Assembly (NCBI GenBank): GCA_003661775.1 | Contig: QMWT01000012.1 | Location: forward strand, 1-17,039 | DNA length: 17,039 nt | From: Thermoprotei archaeon | GTDB lineage: Archaea > Thermoproteota > Thermoprotei_A > Sulfolobales > Ignisphaeraceae | Reading direction: 5' to 3' | Part shown: in pieces, positions 1 through 6,999 of the stretch | Layout: every line of letters begins with the position of its first letter | How positions within the stretch are numbered: the stretch's first letter is position 1 | Translations under genes and position numbers: made by a program | Notes under the pieces: model-generated | The model's input: the letters and a program-made list of their open reading frames with translations, nothing else | The model's database searches: none | What the model was told of the DNA's origin: nothing

Positions 1-782
1 ATGTTGAAGGGAGCCACCCTCCTAGGCCTACCCGTAACCGTGGCGTACTCGACGAGGCCACGCCTTCTCGCCTCTTCCTCGCCGAGCTCCCCTGGCAGAG
101 GCCCTCCGCCCACACGAGTTACAAACGATTTGAATACCACGATCACCTCGTCAACATCCTTGGGCCCTATACCCACCTCTGATGCAAATGCGCTTGCCGT
201 GGTATCCCTGCTCGTAACATAGGGGTATGTACCGTGGTATAGGCTAAGGAACGTTCCCTGAGTACCCTCAACAACGATATCCCCGCCCCACATCATCGCT
301 CTATGCACCTCCTCAGCCACATCGGTTGTCATCTCTCGAAGCTCTGCAAAGTCCTTGACTAGCCGCAACCTCCTCATGACACGATCCATCATCGCTGCAC
401 CTACACCTTGTAGTGTAGACCCTATCTTCCCTGAGAGGTGCGCATCTCTCCTCTCGTACTCTACGTGCCGCTCCTCTATGATGCCGGTGTGTTTATCGAG
501 GAACAGTCTGTTCTTGACACCCGTCTCCTCGACCTCCTTTCTCAGAACATCAAGCCTCACGAGAGCCCCCGGTGCTACAAGGAGCTTGGTTCTGGGGTTC
601 ACGAATGCCGATGGGACTATCCTAAGCTTCCAGCTACGTCCTCTGTACACCACGGTATGCCCAGCATTTACGGCTCCGCACCTCACGGCTATCGTAGGTT
701 TGTCGGCAAGCGCTAGGTAGGCGTTCACCTTACCCTTACCTTCATCACCAAAGAAGCCGCCTACTATGATGCTGAGCGTCAC
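1..782 (-). CDS. purA: Adenylosuccinate synthetase (PurA), C-terminus cut by window edge
   Basis: PurA joins IMP and aspartate using GTP to form adenylosuccinate, the first step from IMP to AMP, in the cytosol. About 260 codons are present, running off the left edge. Archaeal PurA is roughly 340 aa, so about 75-80 residues are missing. Seen in the translation: the phosphate-loop motif GFFGDEGKGK near residues 9-18, with the catalytic Asp13; NAGHTV near residues 39-44, with the catalytic His42; and EGTQGTFL followed by HGTYPYVTS, the IMP/aspartate-site signature. The GTG at 782-780 is the only sensible start, because it places Asp13 exactly where the family has it. purB lies 56 bp upstream on the same strand, so the two enzymes of one branch are adjacent. 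A TATA-like box in the gap suggests purA can also be transcribed alone. Confidence 0.93.
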   Translation of the reverse strand, partial: MTLSIIVGGFFGDEGKGKVNAYLALADKPTIAVRCGAVNAGHTVVYRGRSWKLRIVPSAFVNPRTKLLVAPGALVRLDVLRKEVEETGVKNRLFLDKHTGIIEERHVEYERRDAHLSGKIGSTLQGVGAAMMDRVMRRLRLVKDFAELREMTTDVAEEVHRAMMWGGDIVVEGTQGTFLSLYHGTYPYVTSRDTTASAFASEVGIGPKDVDEVIVVFKSFVTRVGGGPLPGELGEEEARRRGLVEYATVTGRPRRVAPFN

Positions 783-810
783 ATCCCACTCTAAAGAGTT
801 GGGAAATTAG

Positions 811-823
811 CATTTTTATATCT
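811..823 (-). promoter_or_regulatory. TATA-like box in the purB-purA gap
   Basis: Read on the minus strand the segment is AGATATAAAAATG, a good archaeal TATA box. Its centre is about 35 nt before the purA GTG start, so transcription would begin only a few nucleotides before the start codon. It lies just past the purB stop codon. The inference is an independent purA promoter inside a purB-purA gene pair. Confidence 0.45.
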
Positions 824-838
824 AGCGCCCGCAGTCTC

Positions 839-2203
839 TCAGCATCTAGATAATGTAGCAGCTGCATACTCCAGTGCCCTGTTAATAAGTGCCTTGGTTG
901 AACCCAGGTACTTCTCATACCTCAGAACCCCCTTCAGCTCATCCTCGCTTAACAGCCTCGTGATCTCAGGACTACTTCTTAGGACCTCGAAGAAGCTCTT
1001 CCCCTCGTCAAGAGCTCTTCTGCTAAGCTCCATCAACAATTTATGAGCTTGGTGTCTAGCCATACCTTTCTCAACGAGCTTCACCATAACGGCCTCGCTC
1101 AATATCACGCCTCGGCTCAGCTCTAGGTTCCTGAACATGTTCTGGGGAAACACTTGAAGATTTGATACTACCCACGTCATATCCTCGAGCATCTGATCCA
1201 GTGCGAGGAACATATGGGGGATCAGAACCCTCTCGAAGCTACTGTTGCTGAGGTCTCTCTCATGCCACAACACGATATTCTCAAACGCTCCGCTTACCAT
1301 GGATCTTAAGAGCTTGGCAAGACCAGACAACCTCTCGCATCTAACAGGGTTTCTTTTGTGCGGCATGGTACTGCTTCCAACCCTCTTACCACCACCCTCA
1401 ACCAGCTCCCCAATCTCCGGTCTACTGAGCTCACGTATCTCCACTGCAAGTCTATCGAGCTGACTACCCAAGATCGCGAGGACCGCCGCGAGCTCCGCGA
1501 AGCCATCGCGCGGCGCGATCTGCGTAGTTATGGTGTGAGGCTCGAGTCCTAGGTACCGAAGCGCCTCCTCCTCAACGATCAGTCCTTTATCCCTCCACGC
1601 AGCCATAGTGCCGACAGCTCCAGAGATCTTGCCCTTGACAACCCTCTTCTCTACCCCGCAGAGCCTCTCGTAGCTCCTCGAAAATTCATAGATGTAGTTC
1701 GCGAGCTTGAAGCCTAGGGTTATCGGGAGAGCGTGCTGACCGTGTGTTCTTCCCACCATCAAAGTGTCGGCATGCTCCTTAGTGAGCTCCGTAAGTATCT
1801 CGATAAGCCTGCGGAGCTTTTTCTTAACTACTCTAAGAGCTTCTCTAAAAGCCAGTGCCCATGCCGTGTCTACTACGTCGTAGCTCGTGGCTCCGAGATG
1901 AACATACCTCCCACACTCACCGCATTTCTCTCCGAGGATGTAAGTCAACGACGCTATGTCATGCCCTGTCACCTTCTCCATCTCATAGATGTCTCGTGGC
2001 GCGATGTCCTCAGCGCACTTCTCGAGCATCTCGGAGCATCCACGAGGTGCTATTCCAGCTTTTTCGAGGCCCCTCATAATTGCCTTCTCCACTTCTATGT
2101 ATCTGCGCACCACTGACTTCAAGGAGAAGATCCTCCTCATCTCCTCAGAGCCATACCTCCACTCAAAGACACATACAGGAGACTCCAAATCCAGCACCCG
2201 CAA
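839..2203 (-). CDS. purB: Adenylosuccinate lyase (PurB)
   Basis: PurB cleaves adenylosuccinate to AMP and fumarate; the family also acts on SAICAR in de novo purine synthesis. It is a fumarase/aspartase-superfamily homotetramer. The 454-aa length is normal. Visible signatures are HLGATS near residues 102-107, GRTHGQHALP near 151-160 carrying the general-acid histidine (His154), and the superfamily signature GSSTMPHKRNPV near 276-287 with the catalytic serine pair. The start is uncertain. The longest frame begins with TTG at 2203. A GTG two codons downstream (2197) lies nine nucleotides after AGGT and may be the true start. It precedes purA on the same strand and matches it functionally. Confidence 0.95.
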   Translation of the reverse strand: MRVLDLESPVCVFEWRYGSEEMRRIFSLKSVVRRYIEVEKAIMRGLEKAGIAPRGCSEMLEKCAEDIAPRDIYEMEKVTGHDIASLTYILGEKCGECGRYVHLGATSYDVVDTAWALAFREALRVVKKKLRRLIEILTELTKEHADTLMVGRTHGQHALPITLGFKLANYIYEFSRSYERLCGVEKRVVKGKISGAVGTMAAWRDKGLIVEEEALRYLGLEPHTITTQIAPRDGFAELAAVLAILGSQLDRLAVEIRELSRPEIGELVEGGGKRVGSSTMPHKRNPVRCERLSGLAKLLRSMVSGAFENIVLWHERDLSNSSFERVLIPHMFLALDQMLEDMTWVVSNLQVFPQNMFRNLELSRGVILSEAVMVKLVEKGMARHQAHKLLMELSRRALDEGKSFFEVLRSSPEITRLLSEDELKGVLRYEKYLGSTKALINRALEYAAATLSRC

Positions 2204-2260
2204 CTAACCTGCTTCACCAGGGAACAAATTACCCCCAACGTACGTCGATAGAAAACACCA

Positions 2261-2273
2261 TCTTATACCTTAG
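2261..2273 (-). promoter_or_regulatory. TATA-like box upstream of purB
   Basis: The minus strand reads CTAAGGTATAAGA here, a TATA-like element about 63 nt before the purB start. This would give a short leader of about 35-40 nt. The call rests on sequence resemblance and position only. Confidence 0.3.
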
Positions 2274-2342
2274 CCCGCGTGGTATGTTAAAGAGAGCCCA
2301 GCCTCCTTCTATGAATAAATATGTTATTGCCCCTTCTCCAAT

Positions 2343-2394
2343 TCTATAAAGTTTGGCTTGATAACAGGTATAAGCCTTTAGCAAGATTCGGAGG
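2343..2394 (+). promoter_or_regulatory. TATA-like box and Shine-Dalgarno of the disrupted gene at 2401
   Basis: CTATAAAG at 2344-2351 is a TATA-like box. GGAGG at 2390-2394 is a full Shine-Dalgarno core six nucleotides before the ATG at 2401. A second TATA-like element, GGTATAAG, lies at 2368-2375. The strong ribosome site argues that ATG 2401 was the real start of the gene that follows, even though its frame closes after 11 codons. Confidence 0.5.
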
Positions 2395-2400
2395 ATCTAC

Positions 2401-2815
2401 ATGGAAGAGCAGATAGCTGGCGAAAGACAGCTCTGAACAACGCTATGGAGCTCGGCAACTCCGTGAGATTCCAGGTAGGGTAGCTCTCTACGCTGTTGGT
2501 ACTCTATCGCTTGCCATAATGTTCTTTACACCCATAGTTACGTACTTCCAAGTTGTTAGGCTCCGTAGGCTAGGGCTCATAACGATGCTCGCCGTGGGAC
2601 CCACAATTCTGCTTTTCGACGGGATGCGTGCTAAGTATGTTCTCTAGGTGCTCACAACCCCCGAGGAGATCAAGAATATTGCACGTGTATTGGATGTGAA
2701 CCTCATAATAGCACTGATTATAGTCGCTGTGATCCTCGTAGTGCCCCTTGGTAGCGCTACACTTATACTCTACTCTTTCTACAAACTCCTCACATACCGC
2801 GCACTCTTCTCCTGA
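2401..2815 (+). pseudogene. Disrupted small membrane-protein gene (frameshift plus in-frame TAG)
   Basis: The ATG at 2401 has a strong GGAGG site but its frame ends at TGA after MEEQIAGERQL. The next frame is open from 2417 and reads on naturally as SEQRYGARQLREIPGRVALY, then hydrophobic stretches (about 2480-2560 and 2573-2645). It stops at TAG 2645-2647. A GTG follows immediately in the same frame, and 55 further residues, including the hydrophobic run VNLIIALIIVAVILVV, continue to TGA 2813-2815. Joining the parts gives about 138 aa with roughly three membrane spans. I do not recognise the family. The likeliest reading is a pseudogene with one indel and one nonsense mutation. Two translationally coupled small membrane peptides are a weaker alternative. 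The 3' end overlaps the converging gene by 26 bp. Confidence 0.6.
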
Positions 2816-3110
2816 AGAAGAATCTAAGGATATCGTAGAGGCCGGTAACTATGGCGCCCAGACCCAGCGCTAATATCACGTAGCTGTACACATCAGTTGT
2901 CCCGCTTAGATAGTGGAGCATGAAGATCAGTGACAGTGAAGTGCCTAAGAACACCATACCTAGACTTGATAACTGCCTTCTTTTCCTACCCATGATAAGT
3001 ATGAACATCCCTAGAAACATCGAGGTATAGACTCCCGCCAACAACAGTATCAATACCGCATTCCCTCCCATATAATAGGATTGCGAGAAAGCTAATAACC
3101 ATGTGCCCAC
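2790..3110 (-). CDS. Small three-span membrane protein, unknown function
   Basis: A 106-aa protein with three clear hydrophobic segments near residues 16-41, 49-69 and 74-96, ending in a basic tail (RFFFRRRVRG), which suggests a cytoplasmic C-terminus by the positive-inside rule. The start is GTG at 3110, preceded by GGGGTGG four nucleotides upstream; an ATG 13 codons in is the alternative. It starts 17 nt after the stop of the upstream 98-aa gene, so the two are probably co-transcribed. No signature I recognise; it could be a membrane subunit or partner of the 98-aa protein. Confidence 0.55.
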   Translation of the reverse strand: MGTWLLAFSQSYYMGGNAVLILLLAGVYTSMFLGMFILIMGRKRRQLSSLGMVFLGTSLSLIFMLHYLSGTTDVYSYVILALGLGAIVTGLYDILRFFFRRRVRGM

Positions 3111-3127
3111 GGATCCACCCCGAGAAA

Positions 3128-3424
3128 CTAATCATTTTCGCAGAGACTCGCGATCCTCTTGACAGTTCTCCTGATCTCGCGCACCGTATCCTCGTCAAAA
3201 TCTCTGTAGACAACCGTAGGGTTCCAGGGAAGCCTCACTCCCATCTCCTTGCAGAGCTCAGCTATCAAGAGCACAGCAACGTCACTAGGTCTCTCACGGG
3301 CTATAGCCAAGTATTTCTTGAGAAGTTTAGATCTGCAAGGATCCAAAGCTGAACAAAGCTCTTCCACAGTATTCAAGAAGGCTGTATGGAGCAGGAGTTT
3401 TTCGGGAAACACATTAACAGCCAT
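3128..3424 (-). CDS. Hypothetical 98-aa soluble protein
   Basis: I do not recognise this protein. It is 98 aa, without a membrane span or signal peptide, probably mostly helical with three cysteines, and ends in a charged segment (DEDTVREIRRTVKRIASL) typical of an amphipathic helix. An in-frame TGA lies shortly upstream of the ATG at 3424, which limits the start. No strong ribosome site is visible. Its stop is 17 nt before the start of the membrane protein, suggesting a two-gene transcription unit. It could be a cytosolic partner of that membrane protein, but nothing in the sequence proves this. Confidence 0.5.
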   Translation of the reverse strand: MAVNVFPEKLLLHTAFLNTVEELCSALDPCRSKLLKKYLAIARERPSDVAVLLIAELCKEMGVRLPWNPTVVYRDFDEDTVREIRRTVKRIASLCEND

Positions 3425-3785
3425 AGCAGTGCAACACCATCACTAATCTCTTCTTCAATAGAAACTGGATAAGCTCTGGGCCAAAACTCTCTAGAGACTG
3501 TGTCTAAATCAAGAGTATGACTACTGTAGCACTAACAATAATTCTTCTTGCACAGCCTAGGAAGCAAATATTCTACTTTATCTTAAGGATTGTGAACCAC
3601 GGTGAAGAAGCCCTACCTGCTTCTTCATAGAGTTCTGAGCTTGGTGAAGAGAGCCACGTTTTTAACCTCGCGTAAGCACTGCGAAATTCCTCCTATTGCA
3701 GATGTTTTGTAGTGCCAGTATAGATACGAGGTATTAGCAAGCACTATCGAGGTTTAGAGAAGAAAGTGGTGTGGATGGTTCATTA
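3425..3785. other. Gene-poor interval between the 98-aa gene and htpX
   Basis: About 360 bp without a coding region I can support; reading frames on both strands are short and lack protein-like composition. The only structure seen is the hairpin at 3603-3627. The interval must hold the promoter of the minus-strand gene starting at 3424, but I see no strong TATA box there. Confidence 0.4.
3603..3627. repeat. 9-bp inverted repeat with 7-nt loop
   Basis: TGAAGAAGC (3603-3611) and GCTTCTTCA (3619-3627) are perfect reverse complements around a 7-nt loop. On the minus strand it lies about 160 nt after the htpX stop, without an obvious U-run, so a terminator role is not clear. It could be an RNA hairpin or a protein-binding palindrome. 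Confidence 0.55.
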
Positions 3786-4799
3786 TCAGCTGGATTGTGT
3801 AACTAGAGCGTCTAGGAATCTGAACCTCTTCGCGGGGTGCGGGTGCGTTGAGAAGAAGTCGCTAAGCGTGCCCACCCTCATTCTCTTGATCCTCTCGACA
3901 AGTCTGTCGATCCACTCTTCACCTCTGGTGTACAGATATGTTTCTACATGGTAGCTGTGTTCGGGATCCTCTATGAAGAGTGCTTTAAGGTGGCTGTGTC
4001 TAGAGGTGTCCACGCCTGCTTCTTTGAGGGTCCCCGTGAAGGCTATGATCCTCGCGAGTGCTCTCTGCAGTTTATAAGCGCCATTCTTCACGACAGTAGC
4101 GCTATGGCTATCAGCGTAGTACTCTCTAAGTCTACTTAGAAAGAGTATGAAGATGTTGAAGAGGAAGCTCGCAGCTATCAGCCCGACTCCCAGAAGTCCT
4201 ATGATTGCAACACCTCCACCTTCTCTACGTCTTCCACCTCCAAGTATGACGCTGTAGAACCCTATTCTCACCATCATCTGCCCGACCCAGTAGAGGAGGG
4301 CGGGAATGAGGCTCACCATCATCATGATCTTCACATCGCCGTGCTTGAGATGACCGATCTCGTGTCCTAGAACAGCCTCGATCTCATCCCGTGGCGCGAC
4401 CTCGAGCAATTTCCTCGTGACCGCAATCCGGGGGCCTGTTAGGGGGCTTTCGTAGGCAAATGCGTTCGGTATATCGACCTCGGCTATCCCCACTTTAGGA
4501 ACTTTCTTTAGACCGCTTCTCCTACTAAGATCCCCGACCATCCGCACGAGCCAGCCATACTTGGAGTCTCCCGCATCTACGTGTTTGACACGGTAGAGCG
4601 CATCGATTATGTAGGGAGCGAAGAGCCATTGCGCGAGGTGGAATAGCACTACGAAGCCTAGTGCTACTACGAAGAACCACGTGCTCCATCCTCCCAGCAG
4701 GCTGAGAACGATCGCTAGGATAAGTGTGGCACCCCCTATCACACCTGCTAGAGTGCCCACCATAGCAAGCCTAAGCTTCATGAGACCCACGTACTTCAC
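3786..4799 (-). CDS. htpX: HtpX-like membrane zinc metalloprotease (peptidase family M48)
   Basis: This family degrades misfolded or damaged membrane proteins at the cytoplasmic membrane. The 337-aa protein has two N-terminal membrane spans (about 13-36 and 40-60), the zinc-binding HEIGH motif at 146-150 (His146 and His150 bind zinc, Glu147 is catalytic), two further hydrophobic spans near 160-176 and 197-221, and REYYAD at 225-230 with the third zinc ligand Glu226. The C-terminal FSTHPHPAKRF motif is also typical of HtpX. The frame starts with GTG at 4799; an ATG six codons in (4781) is a possible alternative. A TATA-like TGTTTATT lies about 35 nt upstream of the GTG, consistent with a nearly leaderless mRNA. 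It is intact, although the transporter gene just upstream on the same strand is broken. Confidence 0.93.
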   Translation of the reverse strand: MKYVGLMKLRLAMVGTLAGVIGGATLILAIVLSLLGGWSTWFFVVALGFVVLFHLAQWLFAPYIIDALYRVKHVDAGDSKYGWLVRMVGDLSRRSGLKKVPKVGIAEVDIPNAFAYESPLTGPRIAVTRKLLEVAPRDEIEAVLGHEIGHLKHGDVKIMMMVSLIPALLYWVGQMMVRIGFYSVILGGGRRREGGGVAIIGLLGVGLIAASFLFNIFILFLSRLREYYADSHSATVVKNGAYKLQRALARIIAFTGTLKEAGVDTSRHSHLKALFIEDPEHSYHVETYLYTRGEEWIDRLVERIKRMRVGTLSDFFSTHPHPAKRFRFLDALVTQSS

Positions 4800-4883
4800 C
4801 CACAGAGCTAGAGTATGTGCGGTGCGGCGAATAAACAGTTTAGCCGCATTGAAGGGCAGATTAAAACCTTATGAGCTTATTTC

Positions 4884-5944
4884 TCAGCCGCTTGAAGCAC
4901 TAACGGCTTTTGACGCCCAGCGTATTCTGTATACACCAATAGTCACGATCGATGCAAAGTACACAGCGAAGAATATCCAAGCCGTGGCACCGTAGCCCTG
5001 AGCCATGAGAGCGGCTATATCCGCCTGAGCCGTGACTGTGGGGACCGCAAGTATGACTATAGCCACGACCGCCTCATGAAGCCTAGTCATCTGTATGCCA
5101 AATGTTCTGAGATGCGCGTCGATATGTTTAACGATCCCGTGAATCACATTCAGTCCCCTCTCGACAAGCTAGAATATCCAGAACACGTAGAACCCCAGAA
5201 CCCACGAGCTAAATCTCTTCAGCGCCTCGTACCAAGGCACTGACCACTCAATTATATCGGGGTAGAAAGCCGTGGAGCAAAGCCATATTATAAACGTTGC
5301 TCCACAAACTAGCGTAATGTCTATGAACGTTCATGCAGTGCTATCCTTGGGGTCTTTTGAGCCTATCGAGGTACGATAGAACGGGTAAAATCACAGATAT
5401 CGTAGAGCACGTACCTAAACCCGTCAATGATAACATCGGTTAGCGGGCCTTGGACAACACCCGCTGAGATATCCTCTAGAGACTTTCCACCATACAGCGA
5501 TAGCGTCAGCACCCAAATAACTGCAAACATAACGTAGAACCCTACCGTACCTACGACCCAGAACGACTCCATGGCCTTTCTGCCGAAGAAACATAACAGG
5601 CCCACTATGACTATTATCGACGCGGTTCTAACGATGAAGTGCATATTCACCATGTTCTCGAGTATTGTGGTCGTGACTGCGCTTGTCAAAGCGATAACTA
5701 TCCATGTTAACACTATGAACGATACTTCCAGCAATACCTGGGCCTCACCCAGGAAGACCTTGGATCAAGAGTAGTAGTCGAAGGTTCTATACCTCCTGCG
5801 ATCTCGAATGATGGCAACAGCGCTGTGAAGAGCATGTTCGTCATTACGATTATTGCAGCGATCCCGTTAACTCCATACTTAGCAATGAATTTAACTATCT
5901 CTCTATCTGTACTGAAACCACCTACACACAGACTGAAGGATCAT
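4884..5944 (-). pseudogene. Degraded YkvI-like (COG3949) membrane transporter gene
   Basis: Fragments in several minus-strand frames line up, in order, with one roughly 350-aa multi-span transporter of the YkvI type (family assigned from memory). The order is as follows. The first is VGGFSTDREIVKFIAKYG at about 5925-5872, matching the family's N-terminal GAGF-S/T-GxEI-FF-YG signature. The second is a long membrane-rich part at 5740-5363, including the motif FRYVLYD. The third, at about 5330-5172, includes AFYPDIIEWSVPWY. The last is VIHGIVKHIDAH and a C-terminal part with AQGYGATAW and IVTIGVYRI (5147-4884). Breaks are a frameshift near 5715-5750, TAG at 5365-5363, another frameshift and TGA just after it, and TAG at 5171-5169 with the family alignment continuing in the same frame. 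The start near ATG 5944 is also out of frame. The total span equals a normal gene. Substrate unknown. Confidence 0.75.
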
Positions 5945-6113
5945 TGCGGGAACTACACCTCTTCAGAAGAACGAAGCTATGTTCCCTCCTCTGGACAAAT
6001 ATCATCAGCTCATAGTACAACATTAAGGTTACAGAAGAGCAGAATATTATGCTTTATTGAATCTGCGAATCACCTAATTACTTCTAGGATAGAAGGTGTT
6101 AGAGGAATCCTCT

Positions 6114-6938
6114 ATGTGCAGAATGCTGGTCTCCGCCTCAACTCTTGCAAGGCTTGACGATGTTCTTAGGTACTTAGATGCGCTTGTAGCCTCTGCAGAG
6201 AGAGATCCTCTGCTTGCAAAGCTGGGGCTCGGTAGAGAGAGCCATGGCGATGGGTGGGGTTACGCCGCCTATATCCACAGTACGTGGAGCGGACCCGCCA
6301 CAGCATTCTACAGAAGTGCTTCGCCTATATACCGCGAGGTACAGAGTGTTGAGGCTCTCAAACACCAGCTCTCCGGCGCTGATGTGGCTGCCTGCGTGGT
6401 GCATGCAAGGCTAGCTTCGAAAGGTCAGCCGCTGGGGCTAGGAAACACCCATCCCTTTCACGCGACAGGAAGGGGGTTCGAGCTTTGGCTCGCGCATAAC
6501 GGCAGCGTTGATAAGAAGATCCTTGCTGAGAAGCTAGGACTTGAGCACATGCTCAGTTCGAGGACAGACACCTTCTTCCTCACAGAGTTCATAGCTAGGC
6601 AGCTCACATGTGTAGACCCCGAAGAACTTATGCACCTATTAAGCAGGGTTATTGAGGAAGGGTTTGTGAAAACTGCCCTGAATGTAGGGCTTCTAGCCGT
6701 AGAAGAAGAGAGGGCGTTGCTCCTTATTCTAAGCTACTACGTAGCTGTTGCACCTCCGCGCAGCGAATACTACGAGATGTACGCTCTCCTAGAGAATAAC
6801 CTCATCCTCGCAGGCTCCTCCACACTCTTCAAGTGCTACGGTCGTAGGTACAGCGAGAAGCTCTGCAATGGTTGCGGCATAGCTGTTGAGGTAGCACCGG
6901 AGGGATTCAGGGTCGTCCGCTTCAAGGTCTCCGCCTAA
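6114..6938 (+). CDS. Stand-alone class II glutamine amidotransferase (YafJ/EgtC-like)
   Basis: A 274-aa N-terminal-nucleophile amidohydrolase that should release ammonia from glutamine or cleave a related gamma-glutamyl amide. The ATG at 6114 is chosen over an upstream in-frame GTG at 6096 because it puts Cys at position 2 (MCRML), the nucleophile exposed when Met is removed. GAGGAA lies six nucleotides before it. Other signatures seen: HGDGWGY at 44-50, HARLAS at 97-102, NTHPF at 111-115, AHNG at 127-130 and SRTDT at 149-153. No synthase domain is fused, so the acceptor is unknown. A CNGC pair near the C-terminus is unusual. The TPP enzyme gene follows 61 bp downstream on the same strand. 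Confidence 0.85.
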   Translation: MCRMLVSASTLARLDDVLRYLDALVASAERDPLLAKLGLGRESHGDGWGYAAYIHSTWSGPATAFYRSASPIYREVQSVEALKHQLSGADVAACVVHARLASKGQPLGLGNTHPFHATGRGFELWLAHNGSVDKKILAEKLGLEHMLSSRTDTFFLTEFIARQLTCVDPEELMHLLSRVIEEGFVKTALNVGLLAVEEERALLLILSYYVAVAPPRSEYYEMYALLENNLILAGSSTLFKCYGRRYSEKLCNGCGIAVEVAPEGFRVVRFKVSA

Positions 6939-6958
6939 GCCCTGCATAGCTCAGAACA

Positions 6959-6992
6959 CGTTTTTACTATGCTAGTAGAAACCGTTGGAGGG
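6959..6992 (+). promoter_or_regulatory. T-rich/TATA-like element and Shine-Dalgarno before the TPP enzyme
   Basis: CGTTTTTACTAT (6959-6970) is a weak TATA-like or T-rich terminator-like run after the amidotransferase gene. GGAGGG at 6987-6992 is a strong Shine-Dalgarno. The latter decides the start of the next gene: it overlaps an in-frame TTG (6985) but sits eight nucleotides before GTG 7000. Confidence 0.45.
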
Positions 6993-6999
6993 CCTGAGT

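Noticed and set aside
1..720. Plus-strand open frames at 1-222 and 355-720
   Set aside because: They are antisense to purA, whose minus-strand translation shows clear family motifs; the plus-strand products are serine/arginine-rich and resemble no protein.
2645..2647. UAG decoded as pyrrolysine or another amino acid
   Set aside because: TAG also ends intact genes here (TPP enzyme, phosphoribosyltransferase, 98-aa gene) and the same broken genes also contain frameshifts, so ordinary decay is simpler.
5960..6010. CTGATGA and CTGA on the minus strand as a second C/D sRNA
   Set aside because: The C box starts with C rather than a purine and no internal D'/C' pair is present at proper spacing.
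5825..6157. Plus-strand frame of 110 codons
   Set aside because: It lies opposite the N-terminal part of the transporter remnant and runs into the amidotransferase start in another frame; it has no ribosome site and no family features.
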